This document shows positions 18,127 through 27,484 of a stretch of DNA of 64,000 nt, one piece after another; the first letter of the stretch is position 1, and every line of letters starts with the position of its first letter. The notes under the pieces are model-generated. The model was given only the letters and a program-made list of their open reading frames with translations. It did no database searches and was not told where the DNA came from. The stretch covers positions 223,033-287,032 of the forward strand of contig MAAS01000029.1 in assembly GCA_002162755.1 (NCBI GenBank), in the 5' to 3' direction. Made by a program: the position numbers and the translations under genes. Origin of the DNA: Gammaproteobacteria bacterium 50_400_T64. GTDB lineage: Bacteria > Pseudomonadota > Gammaproteobacteria > Pseudomonadales > Porticoccaceae.

Positions 18127-18882
18127 ATGGCTACTTCAAAAACGCTTGACCATAAAAAAATTCGTAAAATTCTTGATAAAAATGATGAGATTGTTGGCAA
18201 GGCAGTTGATAAAAGCCACGAGCTTACTGAGAAGGCTCTGGATCGAAATCGAGATATTTGGCTTGCCGGTCTGGGTGCTTTCTCAAAGGCCCGCGATGAA
18301 AGTGGAGAGCTGTTTAACAAGTTGATTGAAAGCGGTGAAAAGTATGAAGATAAGTACAAGCAGCTTGTTGATGACAGTAGTGAATCAGCCATGAAAAAGG
18401 TCTCAAAGCTGTTTGATAAAATCCCTAATCCCTCTGATAAAATTGAAGACGTCTTTGATTCTCGTGTAGCTAAAGCACTAAAGCGTCTTGGTGTTATGCC
18501 CACAGTGAACGCCCTTCAGTCACTGGCTGAACAGGTTGAGAATTTAAATGCTCTGATTGAAGAGTATGTCGATACGACACCCGATAAAAAGTCTAAGAAG
18601 CCTGCTGCGAAGAAGGCCGCTGCCAAGAAGGCGACGACCAGAAAGCCTGCGGTTAAGAAAGCTGTTGCTAAAAAAGTTGTAGCTAAAAAGCCTGCAGCCA
18701 GAAAGCCAGCGGCTAAAAATCCGGCAGCCAAGAAAACAGTGACAAGAAAACCTGCCGCTAAAAAACCCGCTGCGACGCAAACAGCACCAAAGAAAGTAGC
18801 GGCGAAACAGGCCTCTTTGCCGATAGGCGAAGCCACAGCCGCTAGCGCGCCTGTTGATGTAGATCAGTATCTTAAAAGTTAA
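18127..18882 (+). CDS. Phasin with histone H1-like tail (PhaF-like)
   Basis: Granule-associated protein of 251 aa. Residues 1-150 form an amphipathic, coiled-coil-prone phasin domain (DIWLAGLGAFSKARDESG is the signature; ALQSLAEQVENLNALIEEY is a leucine-zipper-like helix). Residues 154-230 are almost only Lys, Ala, Pro and Thr in KPAAKK/RKPA repeats, like histone H1 and PhaF of Pseudomonas, which tether PHA granules to the nucleoid. A short acidic cap (DVDQYLKS) ends the protein. AGGTGAT precedes the ATG. The gene is monocistronic, with a terminator at 18911-18946, and divergent from the PhaD-like regulator. No phaC of classical type is in the window. Confidence 0.88.
   Translation: MATSKTLDHKKIRKILDKNDEIVGKAVDKSHELTEKALDRNRDIWLAGLGAFSKARDESGELFNKLIESGEKYEDKYKQLVDDSSESAMKKVSKLFDKIPNPSDKIEDVFDSRVAKALKRLGVMPTVNALQSLAEQVENLNALIEEYVDTTPDKKSKKPAAKKAAAKKATTRKPAVKKAVAKKVVAKKPAARKPAAKNPAAKKTVTRKPAAKKPAATQTAPKKVAAKQASLPIGEATAASAPVDVDQYLKS
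18592..18815 (+). repeat. Low-complexity Lys/Ala/Pro coding repeats
   Basis: Imperfect tandem units of roughly 12-15 bases coding AAKK, KPAA and RKPA give the phasin tail. The antisense frame is open here only because of this composition and is not a gene. Such tracts vary in length between strains. Confidence 0.7.
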
Positions 18883-18910
18883 GTTCAGCCCCCTTTAAAG
18901 GGTGAGGGCC

Positions 18911-18946
18911 AAAACGATCATCGGATTTCCGGTGGTCGTTTTTTTA
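18911..18946 (+). terminator. Terminator of the phasin gene
   Basis: Stem AACGATCATCGG with CCGGTGGTCGTT (two G-U pairs in RNA) around an ATTT loop, followed by seven T. It lies 29 bp after the phasin stop and also separates it from the convergent fusion gene ending at 19008. Confidence 0.9.
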
Positions 18947-19007
18947 TTATGGGCGGAGTTGTTTGTTACAAAGACGTTATTGGTCGTCGGGTAAGTTGCC
19001 TAATCTA

Positions 19008-22000
19008 TTAATTTAACTTGCGTAAATTAGAGGTGTTTTTACCAGTGGATTCTGGTGTAAATCCTGAATTTTTGTTCTCAGGTGATGCGTGTCCATTACG
19101 CACCTTATTTGCGACCTTCTTATCCGCCATTAAAGAATCGGCCCCATTTTTTACGGGTGATTTTCCGTTAGGCGCTGTTTTTTTCACGACTTTAGCTTTG
19201 CGGGCCACTACTTTTTTTACAGCCGTTTTTCCAGGCTTTCCAGTTTTTCCTTTAGCCCCAATATTTTTGCCACTCAATTCTCTCTTAAGCTTCGTGAAAG
19301 AGGTTTTGTTAAGCGGCTCATACTTATCCGTTTTAGCGTTAAACCAGAAAGATTTCCCTCTTTGTAGGGCTGTTTGTGGAATGCCTTCACTTTGCAGTAG
19401 GGACTTCTTCACTTGCTGTCCGAGTGTCATGGGAAGGTTGTCCATAATTCGTATCACTAGCGGACGATTTTTGGGGTCGGGTTGCTGGTTGACGATATCG
19501 CTAAGTTCTTGAGCATTCAGCTTTGTTTTAGGTTTTAGCTGAAGTGCTACGGCAGGTATGTCGTATTCATAGCCCTCAATTCTTAGACCATAGGCTGCAG
19601 CTATGCTGACACACTCAAGCTCCCAAACAATATTCTCCATAGTGAGGGTGGGCAGCCAATCATCTTTTACTCGAATCAGGTTCTTGACCATATCCATAAA
19701 GCGGAACTCGCCATCTTCATCGACTTTGAATAAATCCCCGGAAACTTGCCAGCAATCGCCTTTTTCAAAGGCGTTATAGATGGGTTGTTCGCCGTGATGT
19801 TCAGAATTTGTATTGATTTTACTGAGCAGCATACCCATGGACCCATCGGGAACGGGGCAGAGGTAGCCGGCTGCATCCAGAAACGGGCGGTCTTTTTCAT
19901 AGTCCCAGTAGACTAAGCGGATTTCGCTACTACCGGGAATCGTCTGAAACACAGGGCCGGGCTTTATGCTTGAAATGTTAGCGAGATAAGCATTGCTGCC
20001 CCTGGCGACAAAAATCTCCATTACTCTTACAGATCCAAAACGGTCGATGACTCTTTTCGACAGTGCCTCTGGCATTCCGACGCCAGTGAAAAGACGAATG
20101 GAATGCCCTTTTTCGAGCTTATTCGTAGGAGCATCGACAAGTTCTCGCAACATACAACCTGAATAAAAAACGACTCGTGCGCCATAGCTGCGGGCTTCTT
20201 TCCAAAAGGTGGGTGCATCAAACTTTCTGGCTACAGCGACCCGGGCACCGGCGACGAGTGAAGCGCTGACCGAGACTAGCAGGCCTGTGGGGTCATGGAG
20301 AGGCGTCCAGCAATAGGCCGTATCTGATTTCATCAAAGCAGTGGATGAAGCTGTGCCAAAGGCTGACAAGGCCCAGCGCTGGTTGGTAATACTGTAGCAG
20401 TGTGTTTCATCACCGCGTTTTGAAAACATAGTAAAGGCGATGTCACGGGCCTTCCCCGGTGAGGGCTGATACCAATCTGGCAGGGCGACACTGGTGGGGT
20501 TAATCGCTTCCATATCAATAACGCTTTCGGGCAATTCACGCTGCGAGCGACCAAAACCACCCAATATATAGACTTGGCCGCGATAGCTATTTACCGCGGT
20601 GTCCGCATTTTCTGGATCGGATATTAGATACTGTACTTTACCCAGCTTTAGCTCAGTGGCGAGCTGCCCCTTGTTGCGCATAGTGCGTAGTAATACCGCG
20701 ACGGCGCCAAGGCGATTAACCGCCATGATTGTTGCTAGCGAAGAGGGTCGAGCATGCATGATGATACCGACATGATCTCCCGTACGCACACCCATTGAAA
20801 TCAATCCGCGGACGATATTGTCGACGCGCTTACTGGCGTCAGAGTAACTGTGGGCTCTACCATCATAGAGAAAGAAGGTGTCCTTAGGCGCTTTTACCGC
20901 TTGTTCTTCAAGCGCCAGTGCCAGGCCGACGTTACTGTCACTGTTGAGTTTTTCGAGACGGGTAAAGTGGGATAGATGTGTGCCGAAATTGCTGCCAATT
21001 GCTTGTACTGAATCTTTGGTAATACCCAGTAAATCAGCAGTGGTGGTGAACACGCCCTTGCCTATGCCGAATGCAGCCTTTGCGATGGCGGTTGGTAGTG
21101 CATCGTTCCTGCTATCGTCAGGTGTTTCTGTGTTATCAAATTCACCCAGGGCGTAAATAGACGCGGGTTGCTCGGCTTTACCTTCGCGCCACTGAACCCA
21201 TTGTGAGACAGCGGGCCAGGTGTTTTTCATTGCGCCGGAGCCAACGACGATACCCATGTGCCCGCCCTTTGCAGGTAATTCAAACAGCTCGGCATTGGGC
21301 ACTGCGTCTGCTACGCCACGAACGGAGCCGGCACGGGCTATTTCGTCATTACTGCCAATGACGACGAGAATGGGGCAGGTGATCTCTGTTAGAGAAATGG
21401 CACGGCCTTCAATAATACAACCGCCGGAGACCAGTCGATTACCGAGTAGCATTTGTTGTAGAAATTCGTTTAATGCAGGGCCGGGCCAGGCAACAAAGCC
21501 TTCACCGCCGAGAAAACTCCTGCCCTCTTCAGTTTGCAATAGCGCATCGCGATCATGCAAAGAACCCAAAAAAGAAATCCAGCGTTTTATTTCTTTAGTC
21601 GGGCTCATTAATTTGAACAGATTTTTTGTCGCCCATGCCGGGATCACCGTGGGTGCCAGACTTTTGGGAATAGCTTTGCCAATGCTCTCAAAAACCTTAG
21701 TGGTCACTTCATCGGGAACACCGGGAAAGAAGTTTTTGTAAATATTGACCGGGGCACCAAAGGTAAATATTGATGCTACGTTCTTTGAGTTGCGATAGGC
21801 AGTAGCGATATAGCAGAAAATGCCACCCTGGGAATAGCCGCCCAGGTGAACCGGCAACTGTTTTTTTGAATAGACGTAGTCGATGGCATCATTAACCGCG
21901 AGAATATGGTCGCTAAAGTCCCTATCTAAACCGCCTTCCTGGTGCTCGGGTGAGCCGAAATCAACAACCCAGACGGAGTAGCCCTGTTCCGTTAAATAGG

Positions 22001-22271
22001 TAACCGTACTGCTCTCATGGGACATGTCGTAGACATCGGCTGAAATCATCAACGGCGGGACTAAAATAATCGGTATGCGTTTGGTTTTCGATTTCTTTAT
22101 TTCGTAACAGCGTAAACGGTAATTTGCACTTTCGTGGGCAACGTAATACACGGTACCTGTTCTTGCTTGCAAGCGACCAAAACGGGCTATTACGGAGGCA
22201 TTTTTGAATGCCTCGCTCAATCGGGATGAGGTGCGTTTTTTATTATCTTTATTCATAATATTTTCTTCCAT
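19008..22271 (-). CDS. PhaC-like alpha/beta hydrolase fused to a degenerate AMP-binding (acyl-CoA synthetase-like) domain
   Basis: A 1087-aa two-domain protein; AAGGAG stands 9 bases before the ATG. Residues 30-365 form an alpha/beta hydrolase related to PHA synthases (PPLMISADVYDM, GYSVWVVDFGSPE). The nucleophile elbow is GGYSQGG, so residue 147 is Ser where PHA synthases have Cys; Asp309 and His338 complete a triad. Residues 440-990 resemble an ANL adenylating enzyme (SYSDASKRVDNIVRGLISMG, GDHVGIIMHAR, NRLGAVAVLL, VSGDLFKVDEDGEFRFMD). The phosphate loop TSGTTG is replaced by TMFSKRG and the catalytic Lys in the terminal SGK motif by Gln (TLGQQVKK), so adenylation may be lost. Residues 1000-1087 are a basic, disordered Lys/Gly tail. 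Likely associated with lipid or PHA metabolism; exact reaction unknown. Confidence 0.8.
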   Translation of the reverse strand: MEENIMNKDNKKRTSSRLSEAFKNASVIARFGRLQARTGTVYYVAHESANYRLRCYEIKKSKTKRIPIILVPPLMISADVYDMSHESSTVTYLTEQGYSVWVVDFGSPEHQEGGLDRDFSDHILAVNDAIDYVYSKKQLPVHLGGYSQGGIFCYIATAYRNSKNVASIFTFGAPVNIYKNFFPGVPDEVTTKVFESIGKAIPKSLAPTVIPAWATKNLFKLMSPTKEIKRWISFLGSLHDRDALLQTEEGRSFLGGEGFVAWPGPALNEFLQQMLLGNRLVSGGCIIEGRAISLTEITCPILVVIGSNDEIARAGSVRGVADAVPNAELFELPAKGGHMGIVVGSGAMKNTWPAVSQWVQWREGKAEQPASIYALGEFDNTETPDDSRNDALPTAIAKAAFGIGKGVFTTTADLLGITKDSVQAIGSNFGTHLSHFTRLEKLNSDSNVGLALALEEQAVKAPKDTFFLYDGRAHSYSDASKRVDNIVRGLISMGVRTGDHVGIIMHARPSSLATIMAVNRLGAVAVLLRTMRNKGQLATELKLGKVQYLISDPENADTAVNSYRGQVYILGGFGRSQRELPESVIDMEAINPTSVALPDWYQPSPGKARDIAFTMFSKRGDETHCYSITNQRWALSAFGTASSTALMKSDTAYCWTPLHDPTGLLVSVSASLVAGARVAVARKFDAPTFWKEARSYGARVVFYSGCMLRELVDAPTNKLEKGHSIRLFTGVGMPEALSKRVIDRFGSVRVMEIFVARGSNAYLANISSIKPGPVFQTIPGSSEIRLVYWDYEKDRPFLDAAGYLCPVPDGSMGMLLSKINTNSEHHGEQPIYNAFEKGDCWQVSGDLFKVDEDGEFRFMDMVKNLIRVKDDWLPTLTMENIVWELECVSIAAAYGLRIEGYEYDIPAVALQLKPKTKLNAQELSDIVNQQPDPKNRPLVIRIMDNLPMTLGQQVKKSLLQSEGIPQTALQRGKSFWFNAKTDKYEPLNKTSFTKLKRELSGKNIGAKGKTGKPGKTAVKKVVARKAKVVKKTAPNGKSPVKNGADSLMADKKVANKVRNGHASPENKNSGFTPESTGKNTSNLRKLN

Positions 22272-22484
22272 TATGCCTAGCTCCTTGTCCCGCAGTGACT
22301 GTTAGGCATAATTAGTGTGAATGGTTGTTTTTTATAGTGATGGCTTCCTTTATTTTGAATACTGATGTTGCTGTTTTTTTAATCAGAACAGACTGGGCCA
22401 GTAAAGTTATTCGAGCGAGTAATAATTTTATGCTCGTTTAGTATTTGTTTGAATTATATACAACAGATATATCACAAAGTGATC

Positions 22485-23723
22485 TTATGTTGAAACTGGT
22501 TTTTTCCTGCTTGACTTTATCTTGCCTGACAGAGGTTTTAAATCAGTAAAGGATTCATCGAGGGCTTCATCAATAAAAGTATTGACGGTTTTTTCCCAGG
22601 GGAAGGTGATGTGATTACCGTGATACCACTCAATTTTTGGTCGCCCCCAATGCTCCCATAAATCGATGGGGTCCTCGGGGCGGGCCAGTCGGTCTAGTAA
22701 GCCCGCGTAGATATAACGTCTTTTTGCAGCGACTTTAGGCTTTAAGGCGGTGGGTGAAATAACCTTGGTCATCTTCTCGATGTCGTCCCAGGGCATGCCT
22801 ATGTTATCCATAAAATATAAGAGGTTTCGCTGGCCGAGTCGCCGCGCAGCACGCACCAGATTGACGGCGGGAACACCGGCGATGGCGCAGGCAAGTCCGC
22901 CTTCCAGGCCCGACAGCATGGCTGTGGTATAGCCACCCAACGAAATACCATGCACCCCAACTTCTGGCGCGCCTTCTTCTTTGCGCAACCAGTTGATGAT
23001 GCGTCTTAATTCAAACATCGCCTGTGCTTCGGTATGAATCAAATTAACGTAGCCCGGTGCTAGCACGCCATCGCCACTGGTTGGGCCTATTTTTCGTGGG
23101 CCGTGTAAGGGCAGCACGTATTGCAGAATATTGAGTCCTTTGTTTTCGTGCAGTGCCTTGGCGTGGAAAAAAGGCAAATCCATATAGGGTACGCCCATGC
23201 GATAACCGTGAATGTTAATCAACCAGGGTCGCGGTGGTCCCGAGTGGCGAAGCACCCAGCAGTGAGCGGTATGATTGGGCGTGTAACCGAGCCAGCGGTG
23301 GCGACCCGCTTCGCCCATGTGGGGCACATAGCCACTATCAAATGACATGTGCTCGTAATGCACACCTCGCGATGTCGCCTTTTTAAACTTTATTTTATCA
23401 AGCTCAGGGGGTGTTTGGTGGTAGCCCCTGGGGTTCTCTAGCCAACCCTTTGCTTCGTAAAACTCCAGTGCATCCTCCATTTCGTCGGCACAACGCTGAC
23501 GAAAACCGGGCGTTGGGAAGCGCAAGCGCGAGGCCATTCCCAGGCCGACCATCAGGGCTTCATCAACGCCAACCATGGCTATCGATCCCAGTGACATCTT
23601 TGGCTTTGGAGCTTCATCGGGCCAATCCAGAAATTCATTGATAGTGGTGGAGCCGGGTATCCACCCGGGAATTTTCCCTGTCGGTAGCTCTCTGGGTTTT
23701 GGTAAAAAAGAGGATAATTTCAT
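22485..23723 (-). CDS. Alpha/beta hydrolase family protein (412 aa)
   Basis: Hydrolase of the ABHD18/DUF-type alpha/beta group. The ATG at 23723 is preferred over one at 23750 because GAGG lies 7 bases upstream. INIHGYRMG (about 169) is the oxyanion region, the elbow GVHGISLGG gives Ser261, and His371 in HGNHITF is the probable base; the acid may be Asp345 or Asp351. A long N-terminal extension (1-155) precedes the fold. The C-terminus (KIKSSRKKP) is basic, as in the phasin and fusion protein nearby. It lies 213 bp upstream of the PhaC-like fusion on the same strand; that gap (22272-22484) is AT-rich and may carry a separate promoter. The substrate is unknown; fatty-ester or PHA-related chemistry is inferred from position. 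Confidence 0.82.
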   Translation of the reverse strand: MKLSSFLPKPRELPTGKIPGWIPGSTTINEFLDWPDEAPKPKMSLGSIAMVGVDEALMVGLGMASRLRFPTPGFRQRCADEMEDALEFYEAKGWLENPRGYHQTPPELDKIKFKKATSRGVHYEHMSFDSGYVPHMGEAGRHRWLGYTPNHTAHCWVLRHSGPPRPWLINIHGYRMGVPYMDLPFFHAKALHENKGLNILQYVLPLHGPRKIGPTSGDGVLAPGYVNLIHTEAQAMFELRRIINWLRKEEGAPEVGVHGISLGGYTTAMLSGLEGGLACAIAGVPAVNLVRAARRLGQRNLLYFMDNIGMPWDDIEKMTKVISPTALKPKVAAKRRYIYAGLLDRLARPEDPIDLWEHWGRPKIEWYHGNHITFPWEKTVNTFIDEALDESFTDLKPLSGKIKSSRKKPVST

Positions 23724-23859
23724 TACACTGCCTCGATTCATTAATATCAATGCATTGACATAATATTGCTGAATTTAAAACATAAGTAAAGAAGATAGAT
23801 CAATTCTTTAGTGTTCTCATATCGCAATAATTAACGATAATTTTTTTTATTCTTATTTG

Positions 23860-24690
23860 TTAACGCCAGAGATCAACGAAGTGATGAAGTGGCCCCGGGC
23901 CAGCACCAACATTGAGCGCCTTAGCGCCTGTCAGCGTGGCGCTAACATAGTTTTTAGCCGCTGAAACGGCATCATTTAACGTTCGGTTGTCGTTTGCCAA
24001 ATTGGCGGCAATGGCCGCAGAGAGCGTACAGCCAGTGCCGTGATTATTATTGGCAGGGATGCGTTGGCAGGTAAACCAGCACTTATCACCACTGCCATCT
24101 ACCAGTAGATCGGGACTTTCGTCTGCCGATAAATGCCCACCTTTTAACAATACAGGGCTTTGGCCGAGTGCCTGTAAGCGTATCGCCATGGTGAGCATGT
24201 CTTCTTTTGTGGCTGGCGGTTTTGAGTTGAGTAGACAGGCACCTTCGCTTAAATTGGGTGTGTATAAGCGGGCCAGAGGCAGCAGCTCACGGACCAGAAC
24301 GTCGAGTGCAGAGGGGTCTAGCAGTCGCTGGCCACTGGAAGACAGCATCACGGGGTCGACCACAATATTACGCGCCCGATAGTGTTTTAGCCGTGCTGCT
24401 ACGCGGCTAATAATTTCTCGATTGCCGAGCATGCCGATTTTTACCGCTGCGGGTTGAATGTCCTCGAACAAGCAATCAATTTGCGCTTCGATAAAACCGG
24501 GATCGGGGTAGTGGATGGCCGTTATACCGCGAGTGCTTTGGGCCGTAAGGGCCGTAATAATAGCCATGCCGTAAACACGATTACTGGCGAAGGTTTTTAA
24601 ATCAGCTTGAATGCCCGCACCGCCACTGGGGTCGGAACCACCGATACTCAAGACGTTTTTAATACGGCTTATTGGCTCTGGTGTTTTCAT
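23860..24690 (-). CDS. thiD: Hydroxymethylpyrimidine/phosphomethylpyrimidine kinase
   Basis: Phosphorylates HMP and HMP-P to HMP-PP for thiamin synthesis. It is 276 aa, a ribokinase-fold ThiD. Motifs seen: GGSDPSGGAGIQADLK (substrate and phosphate site), TALTAQSTRGI, VKIGMLG, VVDPVMLSSSGQRLL, LKGGHL, and the anion-hole NNHGTGCTLSAAIAANLA with the catalytic Asp position occupied by Cys-Thr neighbours as usual in GTGCT motifs. It is the last gene of the thi operon, 24 bp after thiF. There is no fused ThiE domain. Confidence 0.96.
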   Translation of the reverse strand: MKTPEPISRIKNVLSIGGSDPSGGAGIQADLKTFASNRVYGMAIITALTAQSTRGITAIHYPDPGFIEAQIDCLFEDIQPAAVKIGMLGNREIISRVAARLKHYRARNIVVDPVMLSSSGQRLLDPSALDVLVRELLPLARLYTPNLSEGACLLNSKPPATKEDMLTMAIRLQALGQSPVLLKGGHLSADESPDLLVDGSGDKCWFTCQRIPANNNHGTGCTLSAAIAANLANDNRTLNDAVSAAKNYVSATLTGAKALNVGAGPGPLHHFVDLWR

Positions 24691-24714
24691 TAGTGCCTTA
24701 CCTCTTACTGCGTC

Positions 24715-25752
24715 TTACTCGTCAAGGCTTAAAATGGCGAGCTTCTGAAAACCTTGTTCGGCCAGTGCCTGTGCCGCAATTTGGGCTCTGCGGCCACTCA
24801 TACAACACAGCACAACCCGTGTTTCATGGGGGATTTCGCCCCAGCGTTTGGCGATTTCTTCAAGCGGAATGTGTTGAGCACGGCTGAGTGAGGGCGCATG
24901 TAATTCGTCAGCATTGCGGACGTCGATGAGGATGTCATTGGGCGTGATTTCATCGCTCTTCAACACGGCGATGGGGGCTTGTACTTCCGGTTCGATGGCA
25001 TTGGAAAAATGAATGCTCGAAAAGTGATTAGTCCAAAGATCGATATTAATCAGTGTTGCGGGCTCGGGTGTTGCTGGGTTGCGTGTTGCGGATTCGAGTG
25101 TTGCGGGGTCGAGTGTTGAAGAGCTGGGTTCGGCGAGCAGTAATTTAATCGCCGCCTGTGCTTGCAAGGCTCCGAGCACCGCGACGACGGGGCCGAGTAC
25201 ACCGTCGCGGGTGCAGGATAAACCCTGGTCGGGGGGGCTGGGAAAGAGGGCGCGATAGCTGGGCGCAGGGTGACAAAAAACGCCCATGTAGCCTTTCATA
25301 CCTGCCGCCGATGCCGATATCAATGGGCGCTTTAAACTCTGGCAAGTATCACTGAGTAAATAGGTGGTGGTGAAATTATCGGCGGCATCAATCACACAGT
25401 AACAGCCGCCGATAAGTTGCTCGATATTACTGGAGACAAGCCGTTCAGCAATCGGCTCAACAATAACCTCACTGTTTAAAGCGGCCATTTTACGGGCGGC
25501 GACATCCACTTTGTATTCCCCCTGGTCGGCCTCGCTAAATAACACTTGGCGGTGGAGATTGTGAATGGCAATGCGGTCGTTATCGACCAGGCGTATATGG
25601 CCGATGCCCGCACCGACGAGATAGGTAAGGGCAGGTACACCGAGCCCGCCGGCACCGACAATTAACAGCCGTGCAGCGGCGAGCTTTGCCTGCCCGGCAC
25701 TGCCGACTTCGGGCAGGGCGAGCTGCCGGGCATAGCGGTTTTCACTCATCAT
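24715..25752 (-). CDS. thiF: ThiF/MoeB-type ThiS adenylyltransferase with C-terminal rhodanese domain
   Basis: Activates the ThiS C-terminus by adenylation and, through a rhodanese domain, likely transfers sulfur. The start is taken as the ATG pair at 25752/25749 ([10 protein letters not shown]), overlapping the end of thiE; residues upstream are not family-like. ATP site: GAGGLGVPALTYLVGAG, VDNDRIAIHNLHRQ. Cys in LSCTRDGVLGP matches the ThiF active-site Cys. The two CxxC zinc pairs of most MoeB/ThiF proteins are missing: the first site reads PSYRALFP and the second has no cysteines. The rhodanese domain (about 255-345) has VVLCCMSGRRAQ, with catalytic Cys in the CxxxGR loop. MoeB is an alternative, but the operon argues for thiamin. 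Confidence 0.87.
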   Translation of the reverse strand: MMSENRYARQLALPEVGSAGQAKLAAARLLIVGAGGLGVPALTYLVGAGIGHIRLVDNDRIAIHNLHRQVLFSEADQGEYKVDVAARKMAALNSEVIVEPIAERLVSSNIEQLIGGCYCVIDAADNFTTTYLLSDTCQSLKRPLISASAAGMKGYMGVFCHPAPSYRALFPSPPDQGLSCTRDGVLGPVVAVLGALQAQAAIKLLLAEPSSSTLDPATLESATRNPATPEPATLINIDLWTNHFSSIHFSNAIEPEVQAPIAVLKSDEITPNDILIDVRNADELHAPSLSRAQHIPLEEIAKRWGEIPHETRVVLCCMSGRRAQIAAQALAEQGFQKLAILSLDE

Positions 25753-26458
25753 TATTGCCCTGCTCTTTTGTGGTGAGTGGGTGGGCGAGTGGAGTGGCGA
25801 GTAGAGCGCTGAGTTGCAACCACTCCTGCAGACGTTGCTCGGGCTGTTGATGCCAAAGCACATCGGTGACCACGGCAATGGTGTCGGCACCGGCAGAATA
25901 GGCCCCCGGTGCCCGTTCGACATTCATGCCGCCGATGGCAACGAGGGGTATATCGCCAATTAACTGTCGCCAGCGGGCCAGCTTTTCAAGACCCTGAGGT
26001 GCCCAGGGCATACGTTTCAACTGTGTCGCATACACCGGGCCGAGGGCGATATAGTCGGGATTGAGACTCAAGGCATAGGCGAGTTCTTTACCGTCGTGAG
26101 TACTAATGCCGAGTTTGACGCCCGCCTGGTGAATTTGCGCTACATCGGCAGTGATCAGGTCTTCCTGGCCGAGATGGATAAAATCGCAGCCCAAGTCTAA
26201 TGCCAGCTGCCAGTGGTCATTAATAATGAGCTGGCAATCGTAGGCGGCGCAGAGGGTTTTGGCTTTGCTTATTTCGGTGCGCAGAGCCTCGCCGTCTACA
26301 TCCTTAATACGTAATTGCACCAACTTTAAGCCGAGGGGCAGGAAACGCTCCAGCCATTGGCTGTTATCGACGATGAGATAAAAGGGATGCAGCAGGCTGG
26401 CGCGGGGCTTTTGTTGTCGTCTGGCGTCGTCGCTTACGGCGTTAATCATGATCTGCAT
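25742..26458 (-). CDS. thiE: Thiamin-phosphate synthase
   Basis: Joins HMP-PP and the thiazole phosphate to form thiamin phosphate. TIM-barrel ThiE of about 238 aa from the ATG at 26458 (26449 is also possible); both overlap the end of thiG, whereas the longer open frame begins inside thiG. Motifs: [66 protein letters not shown] and [10 protein letters not shown]. The VxIND and HLGQEDL segments bind the substrates. Tight overlaps with thiG and thiF imply translational coupling. Confidence 0.94.
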   Translation of the reverse strand: MQIMINAVSDDARRQQKPRASLLHPFYLIVDNSQWLERFLPLGLKLVQLRIKDVDGEALRTEISKAKTLCAAYDCQLIINDHWQLALDLGCDFIHLGQEDLITADVAQIHQAGVKLGISTHDGKELAYALSLNPDYIALGPVYATQLKRMPWAPQGLEKLARWRQLIGDIPLVAIGGMNVERAPGAYSAGADTIAVVTDVLWHQQPEQRLQEWLQLSALLATPLAHPLTTKEQGNNDE

Positions 26459-27287
26459 GCCAAAAAGGACTGCCCAACACGGGCGTGGAGGGGCAGGCCA
26501 TATCGCGGGGTTCAATGGCCCCGGCGTTAAAAGCACGGTGCCCGGCGTCAATGGCTTGCGCAAAGGCAGTGGCCATTGCTACGGGGTCACTGGCTTTAGC
26601 CACGGCGGTATTCAGTAATATGGCGTCGTAGCCCAGCTCCATAGCCTGGGCCGCCTGAGAGGGTAGGCCGATACCCGCATCGACAATCAGCGTGGCGTCG
26701 GGGAAGTGGGCGCGCAGGGCTCTGAGGGCAAAGGGGTTGTTCAAGCCGCGACCACTGCCAATGGGCGCGCCCCAGGGCATTAGCACTTCACAGCCAGCGG
26801 CGAGTAACTTCTCGGCGACTACTAAATCATCGGTGGTGTAGGGGAAGACCTGAAAGCCCTCGGCACAGAGAATGCGTGCTGCTTCAACCAGACCAAAAAC
26901 ATCCGGTTGCAGAGTGTCGTCCTCGCCGATCACCTCAAGCTTTATCCACGGTGTGGAAAATAATTCCCGCGCCATATGGGCGGTATTGACGGCCTCTTTG
27001 ACGCTTTTACAGCCGGCGGTATTGGGTAGCAGGCGAGCGCCAGACTGCTGGATAAGCGACCAAAACTGTTGCCCGGCACCCTCGCCAGCCTCTTTATGAG
27101 CCCCTTTGCTGTTACCCGCTTCACGGCGCAGGGAGACGGTAACGATGCTTGCCTCACTGGCGGCAATGGCGTCGAGCAAAATAGCGGGGGAGGGGTATTG
27201 GGCGCTGCCAATTAAAAAGCGCGATGCGAATTCACTGCCGTATAAGCGCAGCCCTTTAGAGGAAGGGCTTGTTAGCGAAGCTGGCAT
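26442..27287 (-). CDS. thiG: Thiazole synthase
   Basis: Forms the thiazole ring from deoxyxylulose phosphate, dehydroglycine and ThiS thiocarboxylate. It is 281 aa, with a TIM barrel; [43 protein letters not shown] (the Lys forms the imine with the substrate), [23 protein letters not shown] and [18 protein letters not shown] are all present. Its ATG overlaps the thiS stop (TAATG). A short insertion rich in Gly/Ala/Lys near residue 60-75 is unusual but harmless. The presence of thiO instead of thiH shows it uses the aerobic glycine-oxidase route. Confidence 0.96.
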   Translation of the reverse strand: MPASLTSPSSKGLRLYGSEFASRFLIGSAQYPSPAILLDAIAASEASIVTVSLRREAGNSKGAHKEAGEGAGQQFWSLIQQSGARLLPNTAGCKSVKEAVNTAHMARELFSTPWIKLEVIGEDDTLQPDVFGLVEAARILCAEGFQVFPYTTDDLVVAEKLLAAGCEVLMPWGAPIGSGRGLNNPFALRALRAHFPDATLIVDAGIGLPSQAAQAMELGYDAILLNTAVAKASDPVAMATAFAQAIDAGHRAFNAGAIEPRDMACPSTPVLGSPFWHADHD

Positions 27288-27484
27288 TAGCCGCCCTCCA
27301 TGGGTGCGAGTATCTCTACGGCAGAGGCTTCATGCAGCGGCGTTTGTGCGCGTGCTGTGCGTGGCACAAACAGTCCATCGACGGCCGTAGCGACTTTATC
27401 GGCGTCGTGACCGAGAGCGCTAACCAGGGCGGCGAGGTCGTTGTGCTCGGTGTCCAGGTGTGTGCCGTTAAGCTGTATTTTCAT
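27287..27484 (-). CDS. thiS: Sulfur carrier protein ThiS
   Basis: A 65-aa ubiquitin-fold sulfur carrier. It starts MKIQLNG, contains [10 protein letters not shown] and ends in the required Gly-Gly (APMEGG), which ThiF adenylates and which then carries the thiocarboxylate used by ThiG. It overlaps thiO by 17 bp at its start and thiG by 3 bp at its stop, so all three are translated together. Confidence 0.95.
   Translation of the reverse strand: MKIQLNGTHLDTEHNDLAALVSALGHDADKVATAVDGLFVPRTARAQTPLHEASAVEILAPMEGG

Noticed and set aside
18516-18836. 106-aa minus-strand frame opposite the phasin tail
   Set aside because: It is the antisense of the Lys/Ala repeat (hydrophobic AAGFLA units) and would imply a false membrane protein; the plus-strand phasin explains the region.
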